Notes under the pieces: generated by a model
Told to the model about the DNA's origin: nothing
The model's input: only the letters and a program-made list of their open reading frames with translations
The model's database searches: none
Position numbers and translations under genes: made by a program
Source of the DNA: Eutypa lata
Lineage: Eukaryota > Ascomycota > Sordariomycetes > Xylariales > Diatrypaceae
NCBI GenBank assembly: GCA_022661535.1
Contig: JAKULF010000003.1
Coordinates: 4,774,001-4,838,000 of the forward strand
DNA: 64,000 bases
Reading direction: 5' to 3'
Part shown: positions 1-9,560 of the stretch, piece by piece
How positions within the stretch are numbered: the first letter of the stretch is position 1
Layout of the letters: the number at the start of each line of letters is the position of its first letter

Positions 1-581
1 GTCTCTCCGTTCGCGATCATGACGGCGAGCGCGCTCGCGCTGACGAAGGCAGCGCTGGAGCTCAAGCCACCGCCCGCGGGCACGGTGCCATCCATGAGGA
101 CGCGCATGCTCTTCGGCTTGAAGCCGGTGCCGTACTTCTTGTGGAGCAGCTCGAGGGCGCCCCGGAGGCCGGACCGGAAGTAGTTGCTCCACTCAGACTT
201 GGTGGCGTCGATGTCGACGCCCGCGTAGGCGATGTCGAAATCCCGGGCCGGGAAGCGCTCCCCGTCGACGTTGGCGATCTGGATCTTGTACGTGCCATCA
301 TCATCAGACGAGGACGAGGACGAGGACGGCTCGAGGTCCGTGGATACGGCGAGGATGATGTCGGCCGTCATGCCCATGGGCAGCACCGAGTAGAGCGAGT
401 AGTCGATGTGCTCGCCGATGATGTTCACGCGGCCCGGCGACCGCGACACGAACTGCGCCGGGGCGCCGTACGTCGCCTGGAACTTGTCGAGGAGGTTGTT
501 CCATCGCGCCGCCTGCTCGGCTACGGCTTGCTCCGTGTATATGTCCTGCAGCGCAGTGACGGTCGGTACAGGGCCTGACAT
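1..581 (-). CDS. gal1: Galactokinase, N-terminal part (gene runs off the left edge)
   Basis: Cytosolic enzyme that phosphorylates D-galactose with ATP to galactose 1-phosphate, the entry step of the Leloir pathway. The frame opens at the ATG at 581-579 and stays open to position 1, so about 193 residues are visible; the family is usually around 500 residues, so the C-terminal part lies outside. Residues 50-61 read GRVNIIGEHIDY, the galactokinase signature, and residues 168-179 read PAGGGLSSSAAF, the GHMP-kinase nucleotide loop. A run of seven Ser followed by three Asp (residues 86-95) sits in a loop between these motifs and looks like a local low-complexity expansion. No intron is needed in the visible part. 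The leader just upstream is T-rich. Family assignment is firm; the symbol follows fungal usage. Confidence 0.95.
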   Translation of the reverse strand, partial: MSGPVPTVTALQDIYTEQAVAEQAARWNNLLDKFQATYGAPAQFVSRSPGRVNIIGEHIDYSLYSVLPMGMTADIILAVSTDLEPSSSSSSSDDDGTYKIQIANVDGERFPARDFDIAYAGVDIDATKSEWSNYFRSGLRGALELLHKKYGTGFKPKSMRVLMDGTVPAGGGLSSSAAFVSASALAVMIANGE

Positions 582-1916
582 TTTTTCTTATTTTTTTTTT
601 TCCTTTCTTTCCTTCTCGAACTGGCGTAACGCTGGAGCTAGTGAGTGGGTATCGTGTATTCGCTGGCTCGAGAATGGGCCTTTTTCCCTTTCTTTTCTCT
701 TCTTCTTTCGGTAGAAACTTTATATGTTCGAAGCACGAGAATGATTTCAGCGCCTGCCCCGCGTCGCGACCTGGAAGCTGGAGCTGTTGCCCCGCGCTAG
801 CAATATATGGAGTTACCTAGTATGTATATGGGTGGATAATATAATTTGGTTTAAACACGAAGTAGTGCTCACTCGGTTTGCGTGCTTCACTACCCACGTG
901 TGTCGCATTTAGAGATTATTTACATTGAGCTGTTATGATTGGAACGAAGTAAAAATACAACTCATTTTTAATAGTTCCTAAATCGCCCTGCCAGCCATCA
1001 GGTGTTGCCGCCATTGGGAAAACTCGGTCCATCATGCGGGCGCAAAAGACAAACCACAAACAGGTGGTGCTTCTCCGGATTCCGTCATACCTGCCCGGTT
1101 TAGCTAGACTGGTGTTCCCCCGCATACGAACCTAGGCCGAGGGTTTGGCCGTATGGGTAAAGGGGCCGAGGAGGTTGGTTGGTGCGCGTGTGAAATGGAT
1201 AATTTAGGTGCGAATGGTGCTGGGAAGCAATATGCGCACTATGTTTGGGGTGTAGATATTATAGTTCAACTCAAACATTTTGGTGGGATTTCAAGTTCGT
1301 TATTCTTTTCACCTAACCCCATTGGGGAAAATATGGTGTTCGTGTTCTCGGTTAGTGCAAGCCCGCAAGCCGAAATGCTTCGGATTAAAAGGTTCCAACT
1401 TTACATTCTACCATCCCTGTCACTTCTTCTTATATATAGACATACATATATACTTCGTAGTCGTTGACATGTGCAAACGATACATACTTTTATTTACTCA
1501 GACCAATATTACGATATAAATAGCCAAGAGTTCAAAGGATCCCATAGGTGAGCTCGTAGGCGAGTTAACCAAGTCGTTTCAAAGTTGTTATTTACATATC
1601 TCCCCCCAAAAGGATAATAAATAATAAATGGTTGTTGTAAGTCATATAGTAGAATAGGGATCGAAAATGAGAGAAGGGACTTCTACAGCAGTAACCACAT
1701 CTTTTCCTTTGTTACGGTATTCAAAAATGTAGTGAGGATATATGATAATTGTGTGAGTGCAAACATTTTACGAGCCTTAAGCCAGAGGAGCATACGAATT
1801 TAGATTTGATTTTATCATAGACCCTATAACATAATGCTTCTTATGAGTGAACGGGTTGGATTGATATTGGTACATTGAATAGGGATACTTTCATAAGATG
1901 AAAGAAGAAAAAAGAT
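582..1916. other. Intergenic, upstream of galactokinase
   Basis: Contains the galactokinase promoter side, with T/C-rich tracts at about 581-605 and 675-710. Open frames here are short, overlap on several frames and lack family resemblance. No gene supported. Confidence 0.6.
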
Positions 1917-2020
1917 GGGCCACGGCAGGAATCGAACCTGTCCCTCTCTCAACAGGAAGAAGTAGTAGTAAAGATAATAGAGAATGTATGTGAGAGTGTG
2001 CACCATTACACCACGCGGCC
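1917..2020 (-). tRNA. tRNA-like gene with a putative intron, anticodon not resolvable
   Basis: Read on the minus strand, the 5' end GGCCGCG (2020-2014) pairs with the 3' end CGTGGCC (1924-1918) with one G-T pair, giving a 7-bp acceptor stem. Positions 8-19 match the internal A box (TGGTGTAATGG) and the T arm carries a perfect B box (GGTTCGATTCC). A CTCTC/GAGAG stem can form the anticodon arm, but the loop plus insert is 41 nt, so an intron of roughly 34 nt is likely. No choice of stem register puts the invariant T at position 33 before a sensible anticodon, and the outermost T-stem pair is A-C. It is therefore either a divergent intron-bearing tRNA (the D-arm resembles tRNA-Gln) or a decaying tRNA pseudogene. 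Confidence 0.65.
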
Positions 2021-3132
2021 TTAGTGACTGTTGTTAAGGTAGGGAAAGGTATTCCGATATATAAGGGGTGCTAGTTTGGTACTTCTAATATATTATAAGG
2101 TTAAAAGTTGAACCTAGACATGGTAGGAGCTATGTGATGAAACGTGGGACAGACAAAGAAATATGTGATTTCTAGCTACAGATTACTTAAGGTTGAATTG
2201 TGATTACATGCTAGTTACCAATGTGGTTGGTATAGGATATGCTGAATTTCAAACGGACCATACGGCATATCATCTCTTTTCTCAGTGAAACCAAGGCAGT
2301 TGTTTTAGGCATAGAGTTTTTGGAAGGGGTTAAATTTAGACCTATTGACTAAACTCCCTAGTGATAATTTGTTCTCCGGTATGACTTGAGTCATTAATAG
2401 TCATGGAGATGATCGATTCAGTATGAGACAATAGCTTGTGAGGATCATCCGATATTCAACAACACATCGCTCTTGGAGATAAGCTATAAGTGGTTGGAAT
2501 CTGTCCAGAGTATGATCCGGGTCAGACGGCATATTGATTTAGTATCTATGTATAGGGGGGATTCGACTTCCCCCCCCTGTGATTCTTCATATATATAAAA
2601 CTAACCCGAGAAACGTCGGGTACCATACCCGGTCTGCTCGATGGAGGGTATTAACTCCAAATTATTGGAAAGAGGTGATGAGATGTCTCTGTCGCCACAC
2701 CGTCAGATTGTATCTAGTTTTTGATAGGCGTGGTGGCCTGACCCCCATGGATCATGGTTGATGTTGTATTGGCTCTTCGTGATCCTTGTTGCACTCCTTA
2801 TTTATAGTTGGCCCACGTTTCTTGTCTGCAACCATCTCATGATATAGACTCCTACGTTATACTCTTGCACTATCTTAACCTATCACCTGTTCCTTCGGAA
2901 TAGTTCGTAGAAGCTACCCGCGTATCTAGCTCATGCGGCAATGCAGATCGTATTCGGGAGCTTTTTTTCTTCATTATCCCTCGTAGCGGGTAGGTAGAGA
3001 GACGTCGTCATATAAAGCGATGAACTATGGAAGCAGAAAACATCATGCCTTTTCTCTTAACTTGGTAGCTCATGTCTCACACCATCGAAGCCCTTTCCCA
3101 CTCCATAATCTCCGGCTATACAAAAGAACACC
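2021..3132. other. Intergenic, AT-rich
   Basis: No coding frame with family resemblance or consistent splicing was found. A short G-run/C-run pair at about 2556-2578 can form a hairpin. Otherwise nothing recognisable. Confidence 0.6.
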
Positions 3133-3338
3133 ATGTCGTCTACAGAGAACAAAATGTGGTATTGCGTAAGTTCTACTCATATCAACATGTGCTTTGTGGG
3201 TTGAGCTGATCATAACAGTGCAAATGTGGCGAGGGACCTATGTCGGTGACAATTAACGACATTTGCGTCTCTTCTAGCTGCTCACATCACCATCGGTGCA
3301 GTAGTTGTGAGGTCGAGGACTCGTCGCCTGCCAAATAA
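3133..3338 (+). CDS. Small Cys-rich (WYCCKCG-type) zinc-finger-like protein, 50 aa
   Basis: Exons 3133-3165 and 3219-3338, joined in frame across a 53-nt intron that starts GTAAGT and ends ACAG with a branch-like CTGAT near the end. Exon 1 ends in codon TGC and exon 2 begins with TGC, so the junction reads WYCCKCGEGP. The 50-residue product has seven Cys and three adjacent His (HHH at about residues 34-36) in C-C-x-C ... C ... C ... HHH-x-C ... C spacing, which suggests metal binding. Short fungal proteins opening with WYCC-x-C-x-x-GP and followed by spaced Cys/His are a familiar but uncharacterised type; that resemblance is from general knowledge, not a search. No signal peptide or membrane segment. 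Function unknown. Confidence 0.7.
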
Positions 3339-4475
3339 TATCCAGACCCTTACATTTACTCGAAATAGAGCATACGGGATCTTCTCCTGCGCCGCTTTGG
3401 GTATGCCTTGGAACACTGGATATTACTATCGGGTTGTACATTGAGTTGAAGTTCGAAACGGGAACCGAGAGTATTTGAAAGAGCTTGTATAAAATTAGGG
3501 TGGTGATCACAAGGATCAACGGATCAAGGCTCTGCTCATTCACATCAGTCAAGCACACAGTCATGGCTTTAGCCGCTTTCTTTATTCTACTTGGTTGTTG
3601 AAGTATTGTATATGAAATTCAAGCCTAGAATCGAATTCAATTCCAATAGTCTTCACTGGCAATATGGTTACTTAGCAAGACGCGGCAGTAGAAATCCTGC
3701 TGTCTTTATGTGCCGAGCATTACAACTCCTTTGCTTGACTCCGATATTTAATCTTCTTACTTGGTTGGCAAGTCTTGTTAGAGAGTGTGATCCCAGACCA
3801 AGCCTCTCTGAACTAACTACCTTAATGAATATAATTATAGTTCCATCATGTAGCATTCAGAATGGACACAATATAGATCTTGTTGAAGTATGTACAACGC
3901 CATTGTTACCAAAAGCAACAGCGACGCCACTTTTGTGATAGATCTATGAGGGCAGGGCAAGTGTTGCTGACCCCCTTAACCCCCTTTCTAGATATGAGAC
4001 CGTCCATCCGAGTTGAGGAACAAAGGCGGGAAAACCTTACGAGGAACAGAACATTATTTTAGGATGGAAGGACGTGCTGAACATTTGTAATTTAGGAATT
4101 GTCAAAGCATACGCACAACATAATGTATAAGAAGGCATGCTGCTATCCAAGGTGTGTTTTAATGAGTATTTTACTATTTGGTATGCTATGTACACATGGA
4201 CAAACACACACACACACAACAGCGCACATGCATACAATGACCACCCACAGTAATATGCGCCAGATTGCCCATCCGTAGATGCTGGATGTAAAACTGAAAA
4301 TCACTTTTGTTGTTCCCGAACCTTTTTGTTTTTTTTGTTTTGTTGCTGAGACCCAGACCTTGTTGATGTTCTCGTCATCTTTTTGTTGTCCCCCGTGGTA
4401 TTTCTGGGTAAAAAAAAATTACGAAATCAAAAACCGCTAAATGGCGATGCTATGAATGGAATGCATCGGATGCAA
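3339..4475. other. Intergenic between the Cys-rich gene and acetolactate synthase
   Basis: Holds short unspliced open frames on both strands with no resemblance to known families, and a short (AC)n run at 4204-4218. No gene supported. Confidence 0.6.
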
Positions 4476-5780
4476 TTAACCGTGTAAGCCACATGTCCTC
4501 GTCCGCATGAGCTCTCTACGCTTCTTATCCTTGGCTATTAATGAAGTTAGTTAACCATATACATCTCCCGGGGTAAATAAAGATGATAGCTTACCTCCGT
4601 CCCAAAACAAGAACTCGTGTAAGCCTGAGCCTGCAGGTACCATGGGCAACACGGGAACTTTCTTGTCGGTGATAACCTCTAAAAGAGCTGGCCCATCAGT
4701 GTCAATGAGCCACTTCAAGGCGTTCACGGTTTCCTCTGGCTTGGAAATCCTCCGGTGCTGGACACCCATTGCGTCAGCTAGCTTCATGAAGTCGGGATTC
4801 ACTTGGTGAGTATGCGCATAACGATCTTCGTAGAAGAGGTTTTGCCATTGTGTGACCATTCCCTGTTCTTCATTGTTCAAGGTGATGACCTTGACCCCAA
4901 TCTTGAATTGACCAGCCGTTGAGAGCTCGGTGAGAGTCATGTTGAACGAGGCATCGCCATCAATATCGATAACAAGAGCTTCAGGTCGAGCAACCTTAGC
5001 ACCAATAGCCGCAGGAAGACCAAAACCCATTGTACCTAGACCTCCAGAAGTGATCATACTCCGGGGATGACGCCATCTAAAATGCTGGGCTGTCCACATC
5101 TGGTGTTGGCCTACACCAGTTGTTATAACCGTTTCCTGCTTTCGGTCGCTTGCCAAATTGCTGAGTTCCTCAATGAGAGTTTGCGGCTTAATGAGCCCTG
5201 CTCTCTCGGCGCGTTCGTACTCGCTCATTGGCCACTTCTTCTTCCACTCAGCAATCTTAGAAAACCACTCCTGTCGATCCGCCATGGTCGTTTTGTTGAC
5301 ATGGGGGATGAGCTGCGACAAGCTTTTGGCAACGTCGCCTTCCACTGCCTCTGTAGCTTGTACAACTTTGTTGATGTTCTTGGACATAATCTCAAAGTGC
5401 ACGATACCACCTCTTCCCTCTGCAGCTGCAGCCTTTGCTGCTGGAGCAAACTTAGCAATGCTAAGAGTCACACGATCGTCGAACCTGCTACCGAAAGCGA
5501 TAATGAGGTCGGCCTCCTGCATGGCCATGTTGGCAAATGCCGAACCATGCATGCCAAGCATATAAAGAGACTTCTCATCTAGTTCGTCGAAGGCGCCAAG
5601 ACCGTGGAGGGTGGTGGTTACAGGTATCGATGCCTTCTCAGCGAGTTCCTTAAGCAACTCAGGGTCACCTTCGGATAAGATGACACCCTGACCAGCGTAG
5701 ATGACCGGCTTCTTAGCCACGTCGACTAGGTCGGCTACTCGGCGGATTGAGGCCGTGAGATGTTTCTGGGTGGCTTCCAT
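4476..5780 (-). CDS. ilv2: Acetolactate synthase catalytic subunit, 5'-truncated paralogue
   Basis: Exons 5780-4595 and 4534-4476; the 60-nt intron has GTAAGC, a CTAAC branch and TAATAG. Product is 414 residues from the first ATG. Full fungal acetolactate synthase (first step of branched-chain amino-acid synthesis, mitochondrial) is about 650-690 residues; here only the central and C-terminal thiamine-diphosphate domains remain. Visible are the middle domain (AGQGV at 29-33, GSRFDDRVT at 97-105), ITTGVGQHQMW (219-229), GLGTMGFGLPAAIG (247-260) and the cofactor motif GDASF (275) to LNNEEQG (301-307); the second exon supplies the normal RRELM...CGLHG end. Family-like sequence continues upstream in frame to about 5830 (SAASRAA), then hits stops. 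The mitochondrial leader and the N-terminal domain with the catalytic Glu are absent from the 470 bp up to the next gene. Either a pseudogene or a repurposed fragment; catalysis is unlikely. Confidence 0.85.
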
Positions 5781-6302
5781 GGCGGCACGTGATGCAGCAC
5801 TGGGTAGGTTGGGGATAGCGGATTCAGTGAATCTCTAGCACTACTAAAACCGGCTTCTTTTGCGACTATCCGTTTAGATAGCCTCGGTTATTCGAGTTTG
5901 GTATGATGACTCTTTCTGTGAATCATATGCTATCGTTAACCTAATGAGGTCCTCGAATATTGGTTAGTATAATGAAGAACGCAGGGAACGATATTTGTGG
6001 TGTATGAGTACCACACTACTGATAAGCTCTGGCTATGAGAAAATTCCACCACAACGATAATTCATCAGTGGTTTTATTAAGAGCCATTCATATTACTACT
6101 GACCAGCTTCTTTGCATTGTTGAAATTTGTACTTTTTGGAGTTAATAATACATCGGAATGGCTTAGCTCTGACTCACTTTATATTTTAATCTGTGTCTTA
6201 TGTAGGTAGGTACTTTGGTTAGATACTATGGAAATAGTCACTCCCCATGCGATACAAAATGCTTACCTGGCCGTTGCGCTTTACCACAAAGCTGTAACGA
6301 CC
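5781..6302. other. Gap between truncated acetolactate synthase and the SNF2-like gene
   Basis: The first ~50 bp still read as acetolactate synthase linker in frame (minus strand). Beyond about 5830 there are TAG stops and no trace of the missing N-terminal domain on either strand. Confidence 0.7.
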
Positions 6303-9300
6303 TTACGAAAGGATCTCATCCCACTCAAACCAATCCCCAGTGCGCGTGGCCTCGGCCAGCACAGCCCGCTGCTGGTTCCGCGTCTTTCGCAACCTCTCCA
6401 TCAAATTTCTGGGATCGTACAATTGCACGATGGTCATATCCATCCGTTGACCGAGCCTAGCGATGCGGGCTGCCGCCTGCTTCTGCTGGGCCTCGCTGAT
6501 AGGGACCTCCATCATAATGCAGTAGTTGGACCTGGGCAAGTGATGGCCGTCAGCCATCACCGAGTACGTGCCGATGAGAACCTTGTGGTTGTCTCTGACA
6601 TTGCAATCCCGCTGCATTAACTCGCATAGGCGGTCTCTCTCGGCCGCGTTCGTTCCCGAATGGAAGAAGTGGAAGTCCACCCCTTTTATATTGGAGGAGT
6701 ACAGGATCATGAAAGTTAGGAATGCCGAAAGAGCAGTGTCCGTGAAGACGATCATGTGACGGGTGTGACTGTCGTCACTTGGCCCCTTCGCTGCCTTCCT
6801 CTGCTTGAGGTCCTTGATCTCTTCGATGTAGCGTTCAACCTCTTGTATCTTCGGCGACGTGTCCCGCAGTTGCTCCTTGAACTTCCAGAACGGAGATGAC
6901 TGCAGGATCTGTGTCACAGCGCGTTGGTGGTTGCCGGGTTTTTTGAACTCGGCAGTAATCTTTTGAGCGAAGCTTATGATAGCTGGCGCAGAAAAAGCGG
7001 ACTTCGTTGTCTTATTGATACCTGTACCAAAGCTAACCTTAGGAAAGTCGTACTCGAGAACGAGGTGCGCAACGTATGGGTAACAGGCAGATCGATGAAT
7101 CATTTCGAAGGCGTTGGTGCGCTTTGGGCCTGCATCGTCGGCAAACCTTCTTAATTCCCTTTGCTGTGTACCCGCTAGGGTGGGCTCGGGCATTCCTCTG
7201 GGATCCTGAAGCCAATCGGCGTGTTCTTGTTTGAATGAGGCGGTCACCCAGCTACGAACGGTGGTGGCGAGCTCTTTGAAGCTATCTCTCGCTGGGCCGT
7301 CTTGCATCGCACAATCTCTCTCTTCGATGTTGACCTCAGGGAACTCGCCGATTGGTTTGCCCTTGAAAGTATCCGCCTGGCGCCTAGCGATTAGTAGTAG
7401 AGGGAGAGTGTTTTGGCTGAACTTTCGGATATCCTGCCCACGATTCCGACGGTCGTCTCTGTCACCCCTGTTCTTCGCGATATATTCCCAGTCGTTCTGT
7501 AATTTATCAAGGTCTCCCAGTGTTGCGATCGCGGGGAGCTTGAATGTATCGCGACCGGCGACATTAGCTACATGAAAAGCATGTCTGACGAAACCTTGCC
7601 AACAAGAAGGTCCCGCATCGACAATGGAACCGGATACTGCTAGTAACATCGGAGGGCGTCTGCTTGAAGACGCCATTTGAGCGAGGCCGCGGAATGCCAT
7701 AGTTGGGCTGATCGTCGTACCCTTGTAACTGCCTTTGTATTTATGAACCTCATCCATCACTACCCAGGAGGCGGCCAGCCGACATACTGTCACCTTCCTT
7801 GTTGCAGGTCTACGGGTCGCTGGGGTCTTCCCGAATAAGCCCATGCCCGACCCCCTCGACGTTCTCCTATCAGCAGGGTTAGCAGGGCCTGGAGTGCCTG
7901 GCCTAGCAAAGCCTGGAGTGCCTGGCCTAGCAGGGCCTGGAGTGCCTGGCCTAGCAAGGCCTGGAGTGCCTGGCCTAGAAGGACCTGGAGTGCTAGGCGG
8001 GTCCTGATTTTTTTCGCTGTATCTGTCAATAAGGGCATCTACGCCATGATTACTTACGACGATTATATACTTGGTGCCTTCTAGAACCTCCCCGAGACGA
8101 AAAACGGGCTTACCTTCCGTGTCGAGTACAGTTGATACGGGCGCCTTGGTCTGCTCGAGCACTTGGTTCGTAATCTCATTTTGCTTCCTTTTGTCTGCCA
8201 TCTCCTTGTGAGAAGTATATATTTTCATGCTTGCCGCTGGACTCGACATCCCCCTGTTGTCGACCCATTTACCGAATTCCCTGAGCCAATTTCCGATAAG
8301 GCCAGGTGGCGCGATAATAAGGTTTGGGTTTCTGGGTGAGGTTGTGGCTATTTTATACGTGTGACCTTTCTTAACACAAGGACATTCAATTCCCCATCTT
8401 TTCGTGATGGCTGCCTGTGTAGGACACACGGCATTGGGAGCCTGGTCGTCCTCTGGAAGATGTGTGAGCCTGAGTTTACGACCTGTGGCCGTTCGTGTCC
8501 ACTCAGCCTTTACTGCGGCGTGCGCCTCGTGAATATAGTGGTGCACTACAATAACGCATAAGGCTTCCGCTGTCTTTCCGAGGCCCATCTCATCACCAAG
8601 CATCACGCCTGGTATGTACCTAGACGAATATTGTGTTAACATCTTGAATATCGCCAGTAGTTGCCAGTTCTTGATACTTAGTTTCAGGCCGGGGAGCTTC
8701 AAGGCTTCGATATCCTGCGAGCACTGAAACATGTGACACGTCTCCTCCCATGACTTTGCAGGAATGTCTGTCCTTACTATAAAATCATTTGCCGGGGTGT
8801 TCAGGAGAGCATCGGGATCATCGACGTAGTCGTCTTCCTCGGCATTTTCGTCGTCGTCTGCGTTATCGGCGTCGGCGTCGGGGACAGCGTCATCACCGTC
8901 TGTTTCGTCTTCCATAAGAGAACTAAGACGCAATGAGCGTGATGGTGCATCTGAACGCGATGCTTCTACTGGACTAAGAGTAGAAAAACTCGGAGTATCG
9001 GATACGTTAGTTTGGGGGGTTACGATCATGGAATCATTCTCGATACTAGGTATTGCTCCTTCGGGTGCTACCTGTTTCCCCTTCCCTTTGTCGGGTGGCG
9101 TTGCGCCATAGATGTCCTCTGACATTGGGCTGCTTGAAGGCCTGCCGGCAGCGGTGGGGGTTTTAAAGCCTACGGATGACCGAACCGATGACTTACCTGA
9201 AGCCGGGGCTCCCCCCGGAGCGGGACGTAACCGACATACGCGCAGTTGCGGGATATGGCCATCAAACGTCTCACAATATCCAGTCTGTAACAGCATAATA

Positions 9301-9560
9301 CAAGTCTCGAAAGCTAACTTGTCGTTGAAATTATATGGGGACGCCCCTTCGGTTTGAAGTACGGTATCTTCAGCGATACCCATGCTGTCCTTGAGCCAGG
9401 CTCGGAACTTAGGATAATCATAATCGCTAGACACACGCGACCCCTTAATTGTTCGCTTTTCATCTATAAGAAAAGTGTTGAGCGTTTGCGTAGTGGTGGT
9501 GCCATTTGGAAGTCGGACTTCGATGAAGACAAGGTCTAGATTAACTACAATCTCAGTCAT
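6303..9560 (-). CDS. SNF2-like helicase/ATPase domain protein, 1085 aa, intronless
   Basis: Single open frame of 1085 residues from the ATG at 9560. About the first 110 residues form an unrecognised globular-looking N-terminal region. A Ser/Pro-rich linker and an acidic stretch (about residues 215-250) follow. The ATPase core has GDEMGLGKT (Walker A, about residues 321-329), DEVH (Walker B, about 602-605), and a C-terminal half with GTYSVMADGHHL (about 1000) and QAAARIARLGQ (about 1030), the SNF2/superfamily-2 motif VI. Between Walker A and B lies a PGTPG-rich insert encoded by a 24-bp minisatellite. SNF2 proteins use ATP to move along DNA and remodel chromatin or repair intermediates; this divergent group lacks chromo-, bromo- or RING domains that would specify a role. 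A TATATAAA box lies about 85-92 bp upstream. Family firm, function unknown. Confidence 0.85.
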   Translation of the reverse strand: MTEIVVNLDLVFIEVRLPNGTTTTQTLNTFLIDEKRTIKGSRVSSDYDYPKFRAWLKDSMGIAEDTVLQTEGASPYNFNDKLAFETCIMLLQTGYCETFDGHIPQLRVCRLRPAPGGAPASGKSSVRSSVGFKTPTAAGRPSSSPMSEDIYGATPPDKGKGKQVAPEGAIPSIENDSMIVTPQTNVSDTPSFSTLSPVEASRSDAPSRSLRLSSLMEDETDGDDAVPDADADNADDDENAEEDDYVDDPDALLNTPANDFIVRTDIPAKSWEETCHMFQCSQDIEALKLPGLKLSIKNWQLLAIFKMLTQYSSRYIPGVMLGDEMGLGKTAEALCVIVVHHYIHEAHAAVKAEWTRTATGRKLRLTHLPEDDQAPNAVCPTQAAITKRWGIECPCVKKGHTYKIATTSPRNPNLIIAPPGLIGNWLREFGKWVDNRGMSSPAASMKIYTSHKEMADKRKQNEITNQVLEQTKAPVSTVLDTEGKPVFRLGEVLEGTKYIIVVSNHGVDALIDRYSEKNQDPPSTPGPSRPGTPGLARPGTPGPARPGTPGFARPGTPGPANPADRRTSRGSGMGLFGKTPATRRPATRKVTVCRLAASWVVMDEVHKYKGSYKGTTISPTMAFRGLAQMASSSRRPPMLLAVSGSIVDAGPSCWQGFVRHAFHVANVAGRDTFKLPAIATLGDLDKLQNDWEYIAKNRGDRDDRRNRGQDIRKFSQNTLPLLLIARRQADTFKGKPIGEFPEVNIEERDCAMQDGPARDSFKELATTVRSWVTASFKQEHADWLQDPRGMPEPTLAGTQQRELRRFADDAGPKRTNAFEMIHRSACYPYVAHLVLEYDFPKVSFGTGINKTTKSAFSAPAIISFAQKITAEFKKPGNHQRAVTQILQSSPFWKFKEQLRDTSPKIQEVERYIEEIKDLKQRKAAKGPSDDSHTRHMIVFTDTALSAFLTFMILYSSNIKGVDFHFFHSGTNAAERDRLCELMQRDCNVRDNHKVLIGTYSVMADGHHLPRSNYCIMMEVPISEAQQKQAAARIARLGQRMDMTIVQLYDPRNLMERLRKTRNQQRAVLAEATRTGDWFEWDEILS
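7884..8001 (-). repeat. 24-bp coding minisatellite in the SNF2-like gene
   Basis: About 4.5 copies of a 24-bp unit, seen on the plus strand as variants of GCCTGGAGTGCCTGGCCTAG. Each unit encodes eight residues of the form ARPGTPGP/L/F. Copies differ at the third and first codon positions of one residue, so the array is not freshly expanded but is still near-identical. Confidence 0.9.
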
